Below the pieces are notes generated by a model. That model ran no database searches, was not told where the DNA came from, and saw only the letters and a list, made by a program, of their open reading frames with translations. From Erythrobasidium yunnanense (taxonomy: Eukaryota > Basidiomycota > Cystobasidiomycetes > Erythrobasidiales > Erythrobasidiaceae): DNA of 64,000 nt. Below, piece by piece: positions 34,748-45,801 of this stretch; the stretch's first letter is position 1, and each line of letters starts with the position of its first letter. The DNA is taken from positions 910,471 to 974,470 of the forward strand of contig BCJC01000005.1 of assembly GCA_001600175.1 (NCBI GenBank), in the 5' to 3' direction. Both the position numbers and the translations under genes were made by a program.

Positions 34748-35265
34748 ATGTCTTTTGGAAAGCCTCCCAACTTCAGCAACTTTGCAGTAACATCGCCAGG
34801 TTCGTTTGGCAGCAGGACTTCGACGATAAAGCTGTCCGACAAAGCGCTGATTGCGAAGTCTTTGGCCTTCAAGATAGAGGGTCATTTCCATTGGATCATG
34901 AAGGTGTGCATTTGCTGGAGAAACCCCAGAAGACTTCCAGAGTTCGGCTGAACGAAAGAGGCATCTTCCGCCAAATCATCTGATCTTCAGGCGAATGCAA
35001 GCAATTTATGACTGCCTACTTGAAGTGCTTAAAGCAACACAAAAACGAGAATGGCAAATGCCGCCCTCTGACGAAGCAATATCTTCAATGTCGGATGGAC
35101 AAGTAAGCGGTCATGGCAGTATCGCGACTTTCTGGCCAGAGCTGATAATGCATCATCTGCAGAGGTCTGATGGAGAAAGATGAATGGGAAAACCTGGGCC
35201 TGACAGGCGTCGATGCTCCGAAAGCAGGAACCGATGCGAAAGCGCAACCCAAAGCAGGGCAGTAG
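34748..35265 (+). CDS. COX19: cytochrome c oxidase assembly factor Cox19
   Basis: Mitochondrial intermembrane-space copper/redox factor for complex IV assembly. Four exons: 34748-34799, 34874-34903 (30 bp), 34991-35102 and 35163-35265, together 98 residues. The conserved N-terminal block SPDRGSFPLDHEGEC is built across three exons. The twin Cx9C motifs are both intact (CKQFMTAYLKC and CRPLTKQYLQC), followed by RMDKGLMEKDEWENLG. A short Ala/Lys tail ends the protein. Direct reading of the genomic frame from the ATG gives a false ORF; the introns are required. Confidence 0.95.
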
Positions 35266-35544
35266 CTGGACGTCTCGACGCAAGCATTCATGCAAAAGAT
35301 ATCATATCGTTCAAGAAACTATCCGTGTACGCAGTTGTAATGAATACTGTATGGACAACGAGAATTGTACCTGGGAAGCCTGATCTGCCTGCGACTTGCT
35401 AATTACTATGATACAGGAACAAGAGCAATTGGGTCTTGAATAACGGGGTTCTGAACAAACGTATTTGCGAGACTTCCTATATCTTGAGCAATGGTATCAT
35501 TGGGGAGGGTCACGCATTCTGCACGTCGAAGAGCAGAAAAAGCT

Positions 35545-37573
35545 CTAGCGCTTTTGCGACTTGCTTGTGAGGTAGCTCTGGTATAATGCTTCCGCAAATC
35601 TGGCATCCTGTAAGACGGCAGTCAGCTTCGAGCTCACCAATCGGGTCGAGCAGTTCCGTACCTGAAGGTTCTGCATGACCTGATCCCTGAAAGCATATCT
35701 ATCCAGTATCGGGGATTGCTGATATGCAGCGTTTGGCGAAACAGGCTGGTATAATGTAGACTTCTTGAGCTGCTCAGTAAGCAAATCTAGGGCAGTAGTC
35801 TGCGCTAGAGGCGACAATGGCTGCTGTTGCTGCCTTACTCCATCCTGCTGTTGTACATTACTACTCTGGTAAGGGCGACTTTCTACCGGTGGAAGCGGAG
35901 GAGGAGGAATAGACTCAGCTCCCATGCGATACGAATGAGACTGTCGCAGCGGGGACTGGGCACGTAGGATAGGCGGAGAAAGAGCTCCATGTGCGATCGG
36001 CGAAGGCTGAGCATATCCATGCTGATATTGAGGGGAGTTCGGTCCGGCCGGCTGGGCTGGAACACTGCTTGGTGCTTGCGCAGACGTGCGGTTCTTATTG
36101 AGCACGACAGACGGCATCAAAGGCGCAGTCACGTAGTGCGGGTTGGATGTGGGGTGGGCAGCCTGTCTTTCCTGTGGAGCGTAGGCATTCTGTGTCTGAG
36201 CCGCTTTGGTTCCAGACTGTGTGCCAGGGAAGGGTAGAACCTGCGCTGCTTGCATGGGAGAATGTTCTTGCTGAGTTGGCTGTCCGTAAAAGGGTTGCAT
36301 GTTGTGAGCCTGAAGCTGTTGCGGGGGCTGCTGCGGAGAGGAATAGTAGGGTTGCAGTGGCCTCTGGTTGAGTGGCTGCTGCTGATGCTGTTGCTGTACA
36401 TATGGCTGGTATTGACCACCCTGCTGACCATGAGGCTGAAGCAAAGGCTGTTCCACCTGCAGCTCGGTCTTTGCCTGTCCAAGTCCGAGCATTTCCCTTA
36501 AGGCGTTCTCGTTTGCAGACTGTGCCGAGTTGACGTTGTGATTGATAGCTATGAGTTGCTCATGGACAGTTGTCGAAGTCTGCTCAACAGGAGGCTAGTC
36601 CGAACAGGCAATCCGTCAGACTTGCTAATACATCATAGGAGAGGTCACTTACCCGTGCAGATACCTGACCGAAAAGAGAGTCCAAGAGATTTACTCCGCT
36701 TGCATCTGGCACACCTCGTTGCGAGTCGTGAAGTCCCTGCTGCTTCGGCAGTTGCGGATGAGATTGTCCTGATGCTGACGATCCTCCGCCAAAGAGCATG
36801 TCGACGGAGATGGACTGGCCGGATGGCTTCGATTTGCTTGCTGCAGCAGAAGGAGCTGGCGAAGCTGGCAAGGCAGCTGGGCCTGGAGGAGGCACAGGCA
36901 CAGAAGCTGCAGCTTTCGCTAGGGATTTGGAAGATTTAGACAGGTGGCAGAGTCTACATACGCTCTACTCAGCAACAAACATTTACCAACGAAAAATGAG
37001 GCTCACTCTATCATTCTTTGGCCTATGTGGGCGCGATGTTCCTCTTCAAAGATCCAGATTCCGTGGATGTTGTCTGCAAAGAACGCATTAGCTAGGTGTA
37101 TATCTGCATGTACATATATGCGTACCGCTGGAATCTTGAACGATAATGTAGTCTGGCGTCAATTCCAAGCTGGCCTCGTCGATCAAGTCGTCCTGGAAGT
37201 TGTCTACGCCGTGTCGGTTCAGGATGAAGAAGCCATATGTAGGTGCTTTGGAGCTGCGAATGAACGCGTCAGACGCCTGCCTTGCGCCTCGCTATCGAAA
37301 AAGGTCGTACCGCTTGAACAGGAACATCGAGCCTTCAATGTTGGTCTTGACCTGCGCAAATACCAGACGATAAGCAGCTTGTTCTTGCTGGAACTCTGAT
37401 AGGTTCTATGCGCTTGCCCATGCCATTTCTCCATCGCTTTTGGGCGCATAGCGGTACAGCACAACGTAGCTTGTCGACTCTACAATCTCGACAATGCTCG
37501 CATCGTGTCGCTTCAAGACGTTCAGATTGAGCTGTTGCCGTTTAGATTCTGTACTGCTTCCAGCTTCAGACAT
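35545..37573 (-). CDS. DCP1: mRNA decapping activator Dcp1
   Basis: EVH1-domain partner of Dcp2 in P-bodies. Seven exons (37418-37573, 37311-37351, 37126-37253, 37007-37073, 36653-36953, 35662-36594, 35545-35607) sum to 562 residues. The EVH1 domain runs RQQLNLNVLKRHDASIVEIV, YVVLYR, WVKTNIEGSMFLFKR, YGFFILNRHGVDNF, GIWIFEEEHR. The middle is Pro/Gln-rich and disordered. The C-terminal trimerisation helix is present (LDRYAFRDQVMQNLQ, then DARFAEALYQSYLTS over the last intron). The first intron begins GCAAGC (GC-AG); with it W|VKTNIEG matches the family exactly, and read-through stops four codons later. Confidence 0.95.
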
Positions 37574-37836
37574 CTTGCAGCAGAGTGCGCGAAAGGAAAG
37601 AGGCGTCTGGATCAACAAGTACAAAGAACAAAGCAAGGGCGTCGATGTCAGACGGTTTAGCACAAGTTAAGCTTCCAGGAGAAACCGGGAACATCGATTG
37701 ATTGGCATTGTAAAGATAGAAAAGTACATCTCAAGATAGACCTTGTCGCTAGGTTTGGGAGATAGACAGCATAAAACGATTTGACCGACAGAATTGGATC
37801 ATGAGCCTAGCTTGATGCCTGCTGCCCAGAATCGAC

Positions 37837-39434
37837 CTAGTCGTATCTAGGACTTCTATCGCGACGTCTTCTGTCATCGTCGCGGTCGCGGAAGTCGCGC
37901 CTATCTCGGTCGTCTCGGCGGTATCTGTCATCTCCGCCGCGGCGGTCATCTCTGCGGTCGTCACGTCTGTCATCGCGACGGTCATCACCTCTTCTGTCGT
38001 CACGTCTTGGGCTGCGAGACCTAGAGCGATCTCTTCGGCCGTAGCCTCCTCGGTCGTCTCGTCGGTCACCTCGAGGAGGAGATGGTCGCTGTATAAGAGA
38101 CACAATCGGTCAGAGACATGCAGACAGTGTTGTGACTACTCTCAGGCTTACAGGAGCGGCCCAGGTCTGACCAGCAGGAGGGGTGTGCTCGCTGACTCGC
38201 ACGACGCTGCCTCTCATGTCAACCTGATCCAAGGTCTTGATGGCATTCTCGGCATCCGAGTGAGACATGTATTCGATGATTCTACGACAAGCTTCAGCCT
38301 CTGCACTCCTCGTAAAAGCAGTCCAGCTCACCCTTCAGTAGGATCCTGTCGGGATACCTCGGCGTAGTGGACGGAACCAGCAGTTCTTGCAAAGTCTTTC
38401 AAGTCCTGAAGGGGGCCAGAACGGTGTAGAGAGGGACCAAGAAGGAGAAGCAGGAAGAGGAGCCAGTCAGTCTCCATTTGCCATTGTTCCGAGTCCTCGT
38501 TTGAGAAGTGGTCCGGTCCGTCAGAGTGTGTAAGAAGAAGACCTCGAGCCATGCTGCTCCCGACAACCATGGAAGCCCAACAAGCGAGAAAGAGCCGTAC
38601 ATCCAGCCAATCGAGCGCAGCAGCCAGCCAATCTCGGCGAGATCCATAAGACCAACTACCACAGCGGGTAGGATAATGAGCCAGGACGCCTTGCGAAGCT
38701 CAGCGGAAATGCCATCCACGCCAATCGAAATGAGGCAGCTCAAGCAGTATGAACCGGTCCCGGACCATCATAATGAGATGGTATGGAGGAGGGAGGAAGC
38801 CATTATCGTACCTGCCAGCTGCAGCCCGGAGGCAAGTTTGAGATGATGAGTCGCCAGCCTTGAGCGGGCTTGTCGCCTCCGCGACCGCCTCGGTCTCTGT
38901 CGTCTCGTCTAGGGCCACGGTCGCCGCCTCTATCGTTGTTTGACGACTTGGCGAACTGTACCAAGAGTCTGTTCGCAGAAAAGCGTTCAGTTTGGTCCTT
39001 TTCGCTGCAAGTGCGAACGGGCTGCACCTGTCACCCATGAAGTCCTTGCCATCGAATTCGCGGACAGCGTCTTCAGCGTCCTGTATAGTAGATGTGCACA
39101 TATAGTATGTAGAGATAGAAGGATAGCAGGCGAAGCGTATGGTCAGGTTTGTGCGCCCAGACCCGCAGGTTTCGAAAACAGCGGGGGACTTACGGCAACG
39201 CTGTCGTATTCGAGGAAGCCGTAGCCAGATAGAACCTTGACTTCTAGAGGCTTGATGCCTGTCGAGCTGAAGTGGTCTTGCTGGAAAACATCGAAGTCGG
39301 AAGGGAGGCCCCAGCGTCAGAAAACCCGGCCATGACAGCGGATGTAGGTAGCTAGAACGTACGACATCGAGTCTACTTGCATCTGGGTGCAGACGGCCTA
39401 CGTAGAGTCTTCGGGAAGGAGCTGCAAACGACAT
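37837..39434 (-). CDS. SR-type splicing factor with two RRMs
   Basis: Nuclear RNA-binding protein of the Srp2/Npl3/SRSF type. Seven exons (39363-39434, 39194-39280, 39028-39080, 38812-38968, 38332-38405, 38152-38281, 37837-38088) give 274 residues. RRM1 has RRLYVGRL (RNP2) and GYGFLEYDS (RNP1), then DAEDAVREFDGKDFMG. A Gly/Arg linker follows, then RRM2 beginning WRLIISNLPPGCSWQDLKDF with GIIEYMSHSDAENAIKTLD. The C-terminal 80 residues are Arg/Asp/Ser-rich (RSRSRSPRRDDRR). Introns are longer than elsewhere (82, 113, 59, 406, 50 and 63 bp). The 406-bp intron splits RRM2 and is a good place for regulated splicing, as known for SR genes. Confidence 0.9.
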
Positions 39435-39634
39435 GCTGGATGGACGTCGGATAGTTGCAAGGACAAGAGGCAAGTGGTCAAATATGAAGCTGGAACAAGC
39501 GATTTCTGACGGTGCGGCCTGCCGCATATGTATCAAGAACTACTACATCGTGCACAAGTCTCAAGTCTGGTACCCGAGCCCGTCCTACATCATGCGCTGT
39601 ATCGGGTTCTTGTGACTTCACGGGGTGCTCTGGC

Positions 39635-40499
39635 TTAGAGGTAGAGTAGGCGAGGATAATCATCGCATATGTAGTCCCCTGCCTTATCAAATAGCGAAGG
39701 ATTCTCTAAGACCAGCTTCTGTCGAGCAAGGTCCTTCAGTGGCCGGAGCTTGCGTCTCCCAGCTCGCTTGATCAGAGCCGACGAGTCTCTGGCGGCAAAA
39801 CATCCTGGAAGTAGGACTGACTTCTTGATCGTCTGGGTGACTTCTGTCGCATCCTGTACGCTCAACACCAGGACGTTCCGCTTTGTAGACGGCACGCCCG
39901 GTTGAACTTCAGTGACGATCTCTTGGACTTGCAGAATGTGCCATCGTCGCGTCTCATACATCTGTACGCGCCCTCCGCTGCTGTTATTATGAGATGGAGA
40001 TTCCCAGCTGCGCATGCAGAGCACCAGATCCCGACGTGCGATGTACTCCCTCAGTGGAAGGTTGGCGAGACGTTGGTGATTTGGTATCCCTGAGCTCAAA
40101 GAGACTATGTTCAATGGCTCCGAGAATGGAAGACTTAGCCAAATGAAGGCCAGCTTCCCGTCGTTCGGACTGGAACAGGTCTAAGTCAGTCATAAGTCGA
40201 TACTTGGCAGGAGCAGTTGCCTGACCCGGCATTCGCAAAGAATGGTCTTTGTAGAGGCTTCAGTGTGTAGCGCAGAGCAGGTATTACTTCGGCAAATCCG
40301 TCTTTACCGCTGCCTCTCACCGTCTTTGACGACCTGTATCAGTTAACAGCCTGCTATCAGCGCTGATTCTCTCTGTTTGATAAGTTGCTCACTCTTTCGT
40401 GCGAGAGCCCAACGATGTTGGTTGACTATTCGTACTGTCAATGATACTAGCTTGTGAGATACGCCTACCGGGGCGCAGTGTCACGGTCTCGCGGGCCAT
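39635..40499 (-). CDS. orphan protein, first copy of tandem pair 2
   Basis: Three exons (40393-40499, 40226-40333, 39635-40169), in frame to 249 residues. Intron donors are GTGAGC and GTCAGG. It has no signal peptide or membrane segment. Its paralogue lies at 40853 on the same strand. Shared blocks are RRWHILxVxxxVTEVQPGV, a basic KRxVLxLxxxD stretch, LPGCF / LPDCF, and a Lys/Arg-rich helix RKLRPLKDLARQKLV. The intron before the main exon falls at the same place in both copies. No domain recognised; the conserved beta-rich middle suggests a small beta-sandwich, which is a guess. Confidence 0.65.
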
Positions 40500-40852
40500 A
40501 GAGTATTGTCTGATCTTCTTCCTGGAAAGATGATCGTTTGGTATGATGATATGAAACCAAGATGGACGTGTAGCGATTGGCTTCTTAAGACCGAATGGCT
40601 TAAGCCCGAACGGGGAGTAGTTGGAACGCAGCCGTCTATTTCATTCATGCCCGTCAAGGATGTTGGCCGAGTCGGAAAGCAGCAGGAATGGTGCGAAAGA
40701 TAGACAGCTCGGCACTGGATATGCCATTGGACTTTGGTCGATACCTCAGCACATACTGTAGCCTAGACTGCGATATCTTCATACAGCGTCGCATCATTGG
40801 TCGTGCAGAGACTGTTCCAGCTAAGACTCTCCGCCAAAGTGCTTTGTATCAG

Positions 40853-41637
40853 TCACAACATGACAAGCAGTTGAGCATTCGTAGGGGCACGTCTTCCGGT
40901 ATCTTCGTTCACTAGATCTTGACGTGCGGCCCTGGCCTTGCTGCGCTCAAAGAAATTATATTTTCCCGCCTTGATCGTGAAGGATGTCAGTGTTGTGTCA
41001 GTAAAGCAGTCCGGAAGGCGAAAAGCCTGCTTCGCTGGCTTGAAGGTGAGTGTCACGTCATGGATGGCCAGTGAAAGGACCTTGCGCTTGATAGAATTGA
41101 CACCAGGCTGGACCTCAGTGACCACAGGTCCCACATCTAGTATGTGCCAGCGGCGGGTGACGGGTCGCAGCTCGTCATAGCTGCTTGGTCGTCCTGTGCG
41201 AGGGTACTCATACCTGGTCGCCAATAAGACCAGACCGAGGTCTTTGACACAGGTGTTAGCCTGCAAGGCAGCCAAGCGTTGAGGCCCCGGCTCATTTGAG
41301 TCGAGAGGCACGCTTATATAGAACCGTTCGCATGCCTCATTAGGTAGACTGCATGTCAACTCAGATGAGAAAGCTTTCAATCATTGACTGAGCGACTCAC
41401 TTAATAGTATAGAAGGATTGCATGCCTTGTAGCCCGGAGGTGCGGCTACGGGAGCTGACCGTCGAGCTAGCCTGACTGTCCCTCCTGTACGCAGCAATAG
41501 AGCTGTAGATGCATAGCTTCACCTTTATACCCCTGCTTCGAGTTAGGTCACCCACCTTTTGGTGTCCAGGGGAGAGCGATCTTGGCTCTTCGTCCTGCTG
41601 GCTGTGGAAGTCTGCCTGATCAGAGCTGTTTTGCTAT
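40853..41637 (-). CDS. orphan protein, second copy of tandem pair 2 (5' end unresolved)
   Basis: Main exon 40853-41348 and an upstream exon ending at 41401 (donor GTGAGT). The frame stays open upstream to about 41637 but has only one late Met. N-terminal RRDSQAS in this frame resembles RRISQAS in the sister protein. The main exon carries RRWHILDVGPVVTEVQPGV, LPDCFTD and the basic helix RSKARAARQDLV. The true start is probably in a further exon between 41400 and 41840. No domain recognised. Confidence 0.55.
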
Positions 41638-42170
41638 CAGAGGACAATATTGTGTGTGTGTTCATTTGTGAGAGCTGAAGGACGCTGAGAGGTAATGCAG
41701 CTGTTGCGGCAGACAGGTGCACCAAGGCTTGCTCCCCTTGAACGGTTTGACAAAGACTGCCATGATCGAAAGGGGATGCGAGTGTCAATGGAGTACTCCA
41801 GAACCTGGAAGAGATGTATGCTTCCGATATCTCACCCACTTCGTAGAGCTTACGGCGGATTCACCTTGCAGTTGATGGATGAAAAAGCTACTTCATATAC
41901 TGCCGCCATCGCACGGTACTTCGCTCGGTTGTAGTAGAAGTAGGATATCACAGTCTATCGAAAAGGCATGAGGCGATTGCATTATAGCTCCGCTGGCCGC
42001 ATTATCCGGATCTTCTCGTCTGGCAGGCTTTTTCGAAGGCAGCTGGATCACAAGAGTCCTTGCATCTTGCTAGTAATCATTGAAGAGCCATCGCACAACT
42101 CGCGAGCTGACTACTTGAGGCCTCGGAAGGTGATCTCAGGTCTCCCTTGCTCCAGCTCATTGCAGCTGGA
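41638..42170. other. spacer upstream of the phosphatase gene
   Basis: Divergent spacing between the orphan pair and the phosphatase. ORFs here are short; a minus-strand ORF at 41543-41839 might contribute the missing 5' exon of the orphan gene. Confidence 0.4.
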
Positions 42171-43731
42171 ATGCCTCGTTTGCGCCTTCGCAGAATACTT
42201 CAAGGTATTGCTCTGATGCTGCTCTATCACTGGCTCGTCGGTATCCCTCTTCTGGCGAACGTCACGAATGCATTGAGCTGGTCGGCGAAAGCCAAGCAAG
42301 CTGTCCTGTCGAAATCTGATTTCAATCCCAACGTATGGGATGCTACCAAGCCTTGGAAGAAGAGAATCGTCGCTATTGGAGGTGCATAGACGCGTCCGCA
42401 GCACTCGTCAAAGCTTACCTAGGGCTGACTTGTGCCTGTGACCGCGCCTCCTACTTGTCTTCCCTTCTGCTTTCCTATCTGAACAGATCTTCATGGTGAC
42501 CTAGCAAACGCTTTGAGCGTTCTGCGCTCCGCATCCTTGGTAGATCACCGAGGTCAATGGCTCGGGAAGACGGCAACTCTCGTCCAGACGGGCGACATAG
42601 TCGATCGAGGCAAAGATACAATAGCTCTGTACTCCTTGATGGACAATCTGCGAGCTCAGGCCAGAAAAGACGGAGGCGAGGTCATCAGTCTGCTGGGCAA
42701 TCACGAAGTGAGCAGCCTGATGCCGTCCCTTTCTGCTCAAACCTCATCTTGATGCCCTTCCCTATAGTTCATGAACGGTATGCACTCTACCCCGGTTGGA
42801 CCGTACGAAGCTTACTCTGTCTCGCAGCCATGGGCGATTGGCGCTACGTTACAAAGGCATGTAAGACTGATGATGCTCACGAGTGCCAGCTAATACCGTA
42901 CTTCAGGAGGATATAGCGACTTTCGGCGGTGAAGCCAATCGACGTAAAGTCATGTCGTCCGGATGGATTGGCCAAGTGAAGTTGCAGACTTTGTTTCTCC
43001 TCGCTTTGCTTACGTATACTATGATAGACTTGGAAGCACAACTATACTGTTTCAGCAAGAGTACCTTATGCTCCCTCACCTTTCGACGACGAGTCCGATC
43101 TGTCCGATTTAGCTTCATCATCCTTGGTAGCTGTTCATGGCGGCATACATCCAACTTGGGCAAACATCAGCCGTGTAAATGCTGTCGGAGACTCCTTATT
43201 AGCACGATGTGTGGACAGCGGCATATCAAAGGTGATGTCGCTTCCGCGAGACACGCCTGATGAAGAGAAGAGTTTCTACGATGCCAATGGGCCAGTGTGG
43301 TTTAGAGGCTATGCCACCGACTCGGAAGAGCAGATGTGTGATATGGCAGATTGGGTACTGGAAAAAACGAAAGCGAAGAGAATGCTGATGGGGCATACGC
43401 CGAATTTCAAGGGCATAGTGAGCAGGTGTAGAGGGAAGGTCATCATCATCGACACGTAAGTGAAGCTTTGCTCCATCATTGTCGAGTACTGAACAGAGAA
43501 ACACGCAGTGGCATATCTAAAGCCTATGGAGGTGTCCTGTCGGCGCTGGAAATACTTTATACTCTTACTCCGACTAACGGAGCTGAAAGTGACCTAGCAG
43601 GAGGTAGCAAGAACGGCGCAGCTGTTCTGCCGACCAAGATGACGGAGAAAGAAGTTGTCACTGCGTTATACGGGGATAACAGGGAGGTGCTGGTGAAGCG
43701 AGAAAGGCTGGTAGATGTTCCGTTGCGGTAG
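42171..43731 (+). CDS. Shewanella-like (SLP) Ser/Thr protein phosphatase
   Basis: Metallophosphoesterase of the bacterial-like SLP class. Seven exons (42171-42381, 42487-42707, 42768-42777, 42828-42856, 42907-42975, 43028-43455, 43509-43731) give 396 residues. An N-terminal hydrophobic segment (ILQGIALMLLYHWLVGIPLL) suggests membrane anchoring or a signal peptide. The metal site is complete: AIGDLHGD, GDIVDRG, LLGNHE, LVAVHGGIHP, LMGHTPNF. Between them are NAMGDWRYVTKEDIATFGG and GWIGQTWKHN, both typical of SLPs. Exon 3 is 10 bp and codes for Phe-Met-Asn plus one base. The junction after YVTK uses a GC donor (GCATGT), the least certain of the joins. Confidence 0.88.
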
Positions 43732-43833
43732 TAGAGTAGATAATTTCGTTTGCTAGTGCGCCGAACCAGTAGTTCTACAACGACATCGGCACTCCATAAC
43801 GCTGGCTTGAATCCGGGATCCCGACGACTTTGG

Positions 43834-44207
43834 CTAGATCTCGACTGTGAATGTGTTCTTCTCCAGCTACAGGATGATAATATGAAGGTCAGTTTAGCTT
43901 GAAAGCAATACTCGCGCAGGAGATTGACCTCCTCTTCCAGCTGTTCTTTGATCATATCGACAGAGTCGGCTGAGACTAGGAGGTGTGTTTCGTCGAGATC
44001 TTGGATCACAAAGTGCTTCTCCTCATCCATCGAGAGGATCAGTTGCTTGACCGGCGGGTCTCTGTTACATCGTAATCAGTCGGATGTAGCGGTCCGACAT
44101 CATGTAGCGGGACGTCCATACGTCGTAATAAGAACGCCTACAAAGTATATTAGACTCAGTATTACTATGGTATTCCTTTCGAACTCACCTTTGATAGCGC
44201 GAACCAT
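43834..44207 (-). CDS. TFB5: TFIIH core subunit Tfb5 (TTDA)
   Basis: Smallest TFIIH subunit, needed for repair-specific activation of the helicase. Four exons (44189-44207, 44122-44137, 43929-44061, 43834-43866) give 66 residues, normal for the family. The sequence starts MVRAIKGVLITT, then DPPVKQLILSMDEE, FVIQDLDETHLLV and a C-terminal helix with MIKEQLEEELEKNTF. Exons 1 and 2 are only 19 and 16 bp of coding sequence. The donor of intron 3 is GTCAATC. The N-terminal exon overlaps, on the other strand, the inferred first exon of the next gene. Confidence 0.93.
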
Positions 44208-45415
44208 CGCTTCTTCACGTTGTCATAAAGCTGACCCGTCGACGAAATGGACCTTTTCGAGCCATGCAAGCTTGACATCAACATTTCAAGGCAGTCTAGA
44301 GCTAACGAACAACGTTGCTGAACAGGGCGAAATGCACCTCCACCGCGCTTCTCAGTCGAAAGCGATAGCGAAGAAGAGGTGGATCCAGAAGATATCCGCA
44401 ATGGACAAGGCAGCAGCGGTGCTTCCACGTCAAGACTGGCTAGAGCAGAGCCGCAAATCGAGCTGCGTGGGAAAATTGCCAACGTCGACCGACTCGTCAT
44501 TGCTCTGGATCAAGCGGGACAAGACTGGGCTGAAGGCTTCGCTTCTGATGCTTTGGAGCAGTCTGCAGAGTTATTTGTGAATGATAAGAAGGTATGGAGA
44601 GGCTGTTATTTTACTCCATCGCTGGCTGACGCGTTTCGTTATTTCCCAGGTCGCCAGCATAAGCTGCATACAAGACGCCACTGTAGCATTTGTAGCAGGC
44701 TCTCTCAGCTATGAAGCGCAACACGCGGTCGCCGAGGAGCTATCTGAGCTATCGCCAAAATCGTAAGCAGCCTCGCAACGGCAGAGGGCGCTTCAGTCTG
44801 ATAGCTGATTATGTCCTGACCTCACAGAGTTACAATTATCGACTCGTATTCCCTATTTTCCTACCTATCTTCTGAAGATCCCGCCTCCGCCATTCGACAT
44901 CTTGCCTCTTCTTCCGCTCCTTCGCTGAAGACTCGCCTAGAAGGGTATGCACCTCCGAACATACTTACCGGCTTGTCAGCAGCCATCGCGAGTCTTGTAT
45001 GTTCCTGATTCGCCTAAAGCTTGTTGGAATCCGCTAACACAACCCGCAGGCGCAAGAGGATGACGTTCCGCTGCACCTTTTCCTCCTCCCTTCGAGCAGT
45101 GCGAGCGTACAGACGAATAGCACCTTCTCCCATTCCTCGCTGCGGCAAAGCATACCTGAAACGATCTATGACTACGGCGGACCGTCTCCGCATTCTTCAT
45201 CGTCCTTGATTAGCACCCAGAACGCAACAACACTTCAAGCAGTTGGTGAAGAGCTAGAATGGACGAAGTTGGGCTGGAGTATCGCGACACTGAAGGAAAA
45301 CCTTGGCAAATCAGGCTCGCGGAAACAGGCAACATCGCCTGCGGGCTTCGGTTGGTACAAGGAGGAGCGCAGGATGGGTCAGAGAGTCATTGGAGAAGGA
45401 GGGATGTACATTTAG
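44167..45415 (+). CDS. probable proteasome assembly chaperone 1 (PAC1/Pba1-like)
   Basis: Inferred exons 44167-44218, 44326-44591, 44650-44762, 44828-44996 and 45050-45415, in frame to 321 residues. The N-terminus has PPPRFSVESDSEEEVDP, like the start of PAC1 proteins. The middle has ATVAFVAGSLSYEAQ and VTIIDSYSLFSYL. The C-terminal half has APPNILTGLSAAIASLAQ followed by VPLHLFLLPSSSASV, the PAC1 pattern (NxxTGLxAA ... LxLLP). PAC1 with PAC2 scaffolds the alpha ring of the 20S proteasome. Similarity is by pattern only, so the name is tentative. Exon 1 is required to provide a Met; it would be antisense to TFB5 exon 1. Confidence 0.5.
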
Positions 45416-45641
45416 AATGGAGCTTTGAGGGCTTGTTCAAGGCAAGACTGACTATTATGAGCCAGTCGCCAACGACTTTTCGGGATCGTCCAGTGCTACC
45501 CGTATGACAATGACGTCCTGCGGGCCACTGCACTACAGAAAAACCACGCTAGCGAATCATTTCTTCCACTTCCACGACACAGGAACTTTCCACTTACATG
45601 ACATTGGAAGATACGCCTGCCGAAATCCTGCCGAGCGCAAG

Positions 45642-45649
45642 TATAAAAG
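45642..45649 (+). promoter_or_regulatory. TATA box
   Basis: TATAAAAG about 155 bp before the ATG at 45802. It is followed by a long pyrimidine-rich, AUG-free leader (45665-45800), typical of strongly or conditionally expressed fungal genes. Confidence 0.55.
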
Positions 45650-45801
45650 CCAGCACTGTTTCGCAATCACAGCTTGTCTTCGCTTCCATCATTTCATTCA
45701 CCCATCCTCTCCCATTTACCTGACTTCATTTCTTACTCACATTAACGTTCACCTAAATTCATTCGCTAACTACTTAAGGTTCATTTCAACAAACATCTAG
45801 T

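Noticed and set aside
38399-38743. 114-codon ORF as a separate gene
   Set aside because: It lies in the sense strand of the long SR intron, has no motif or own promoter, and overlaps the branch/acceptor region.
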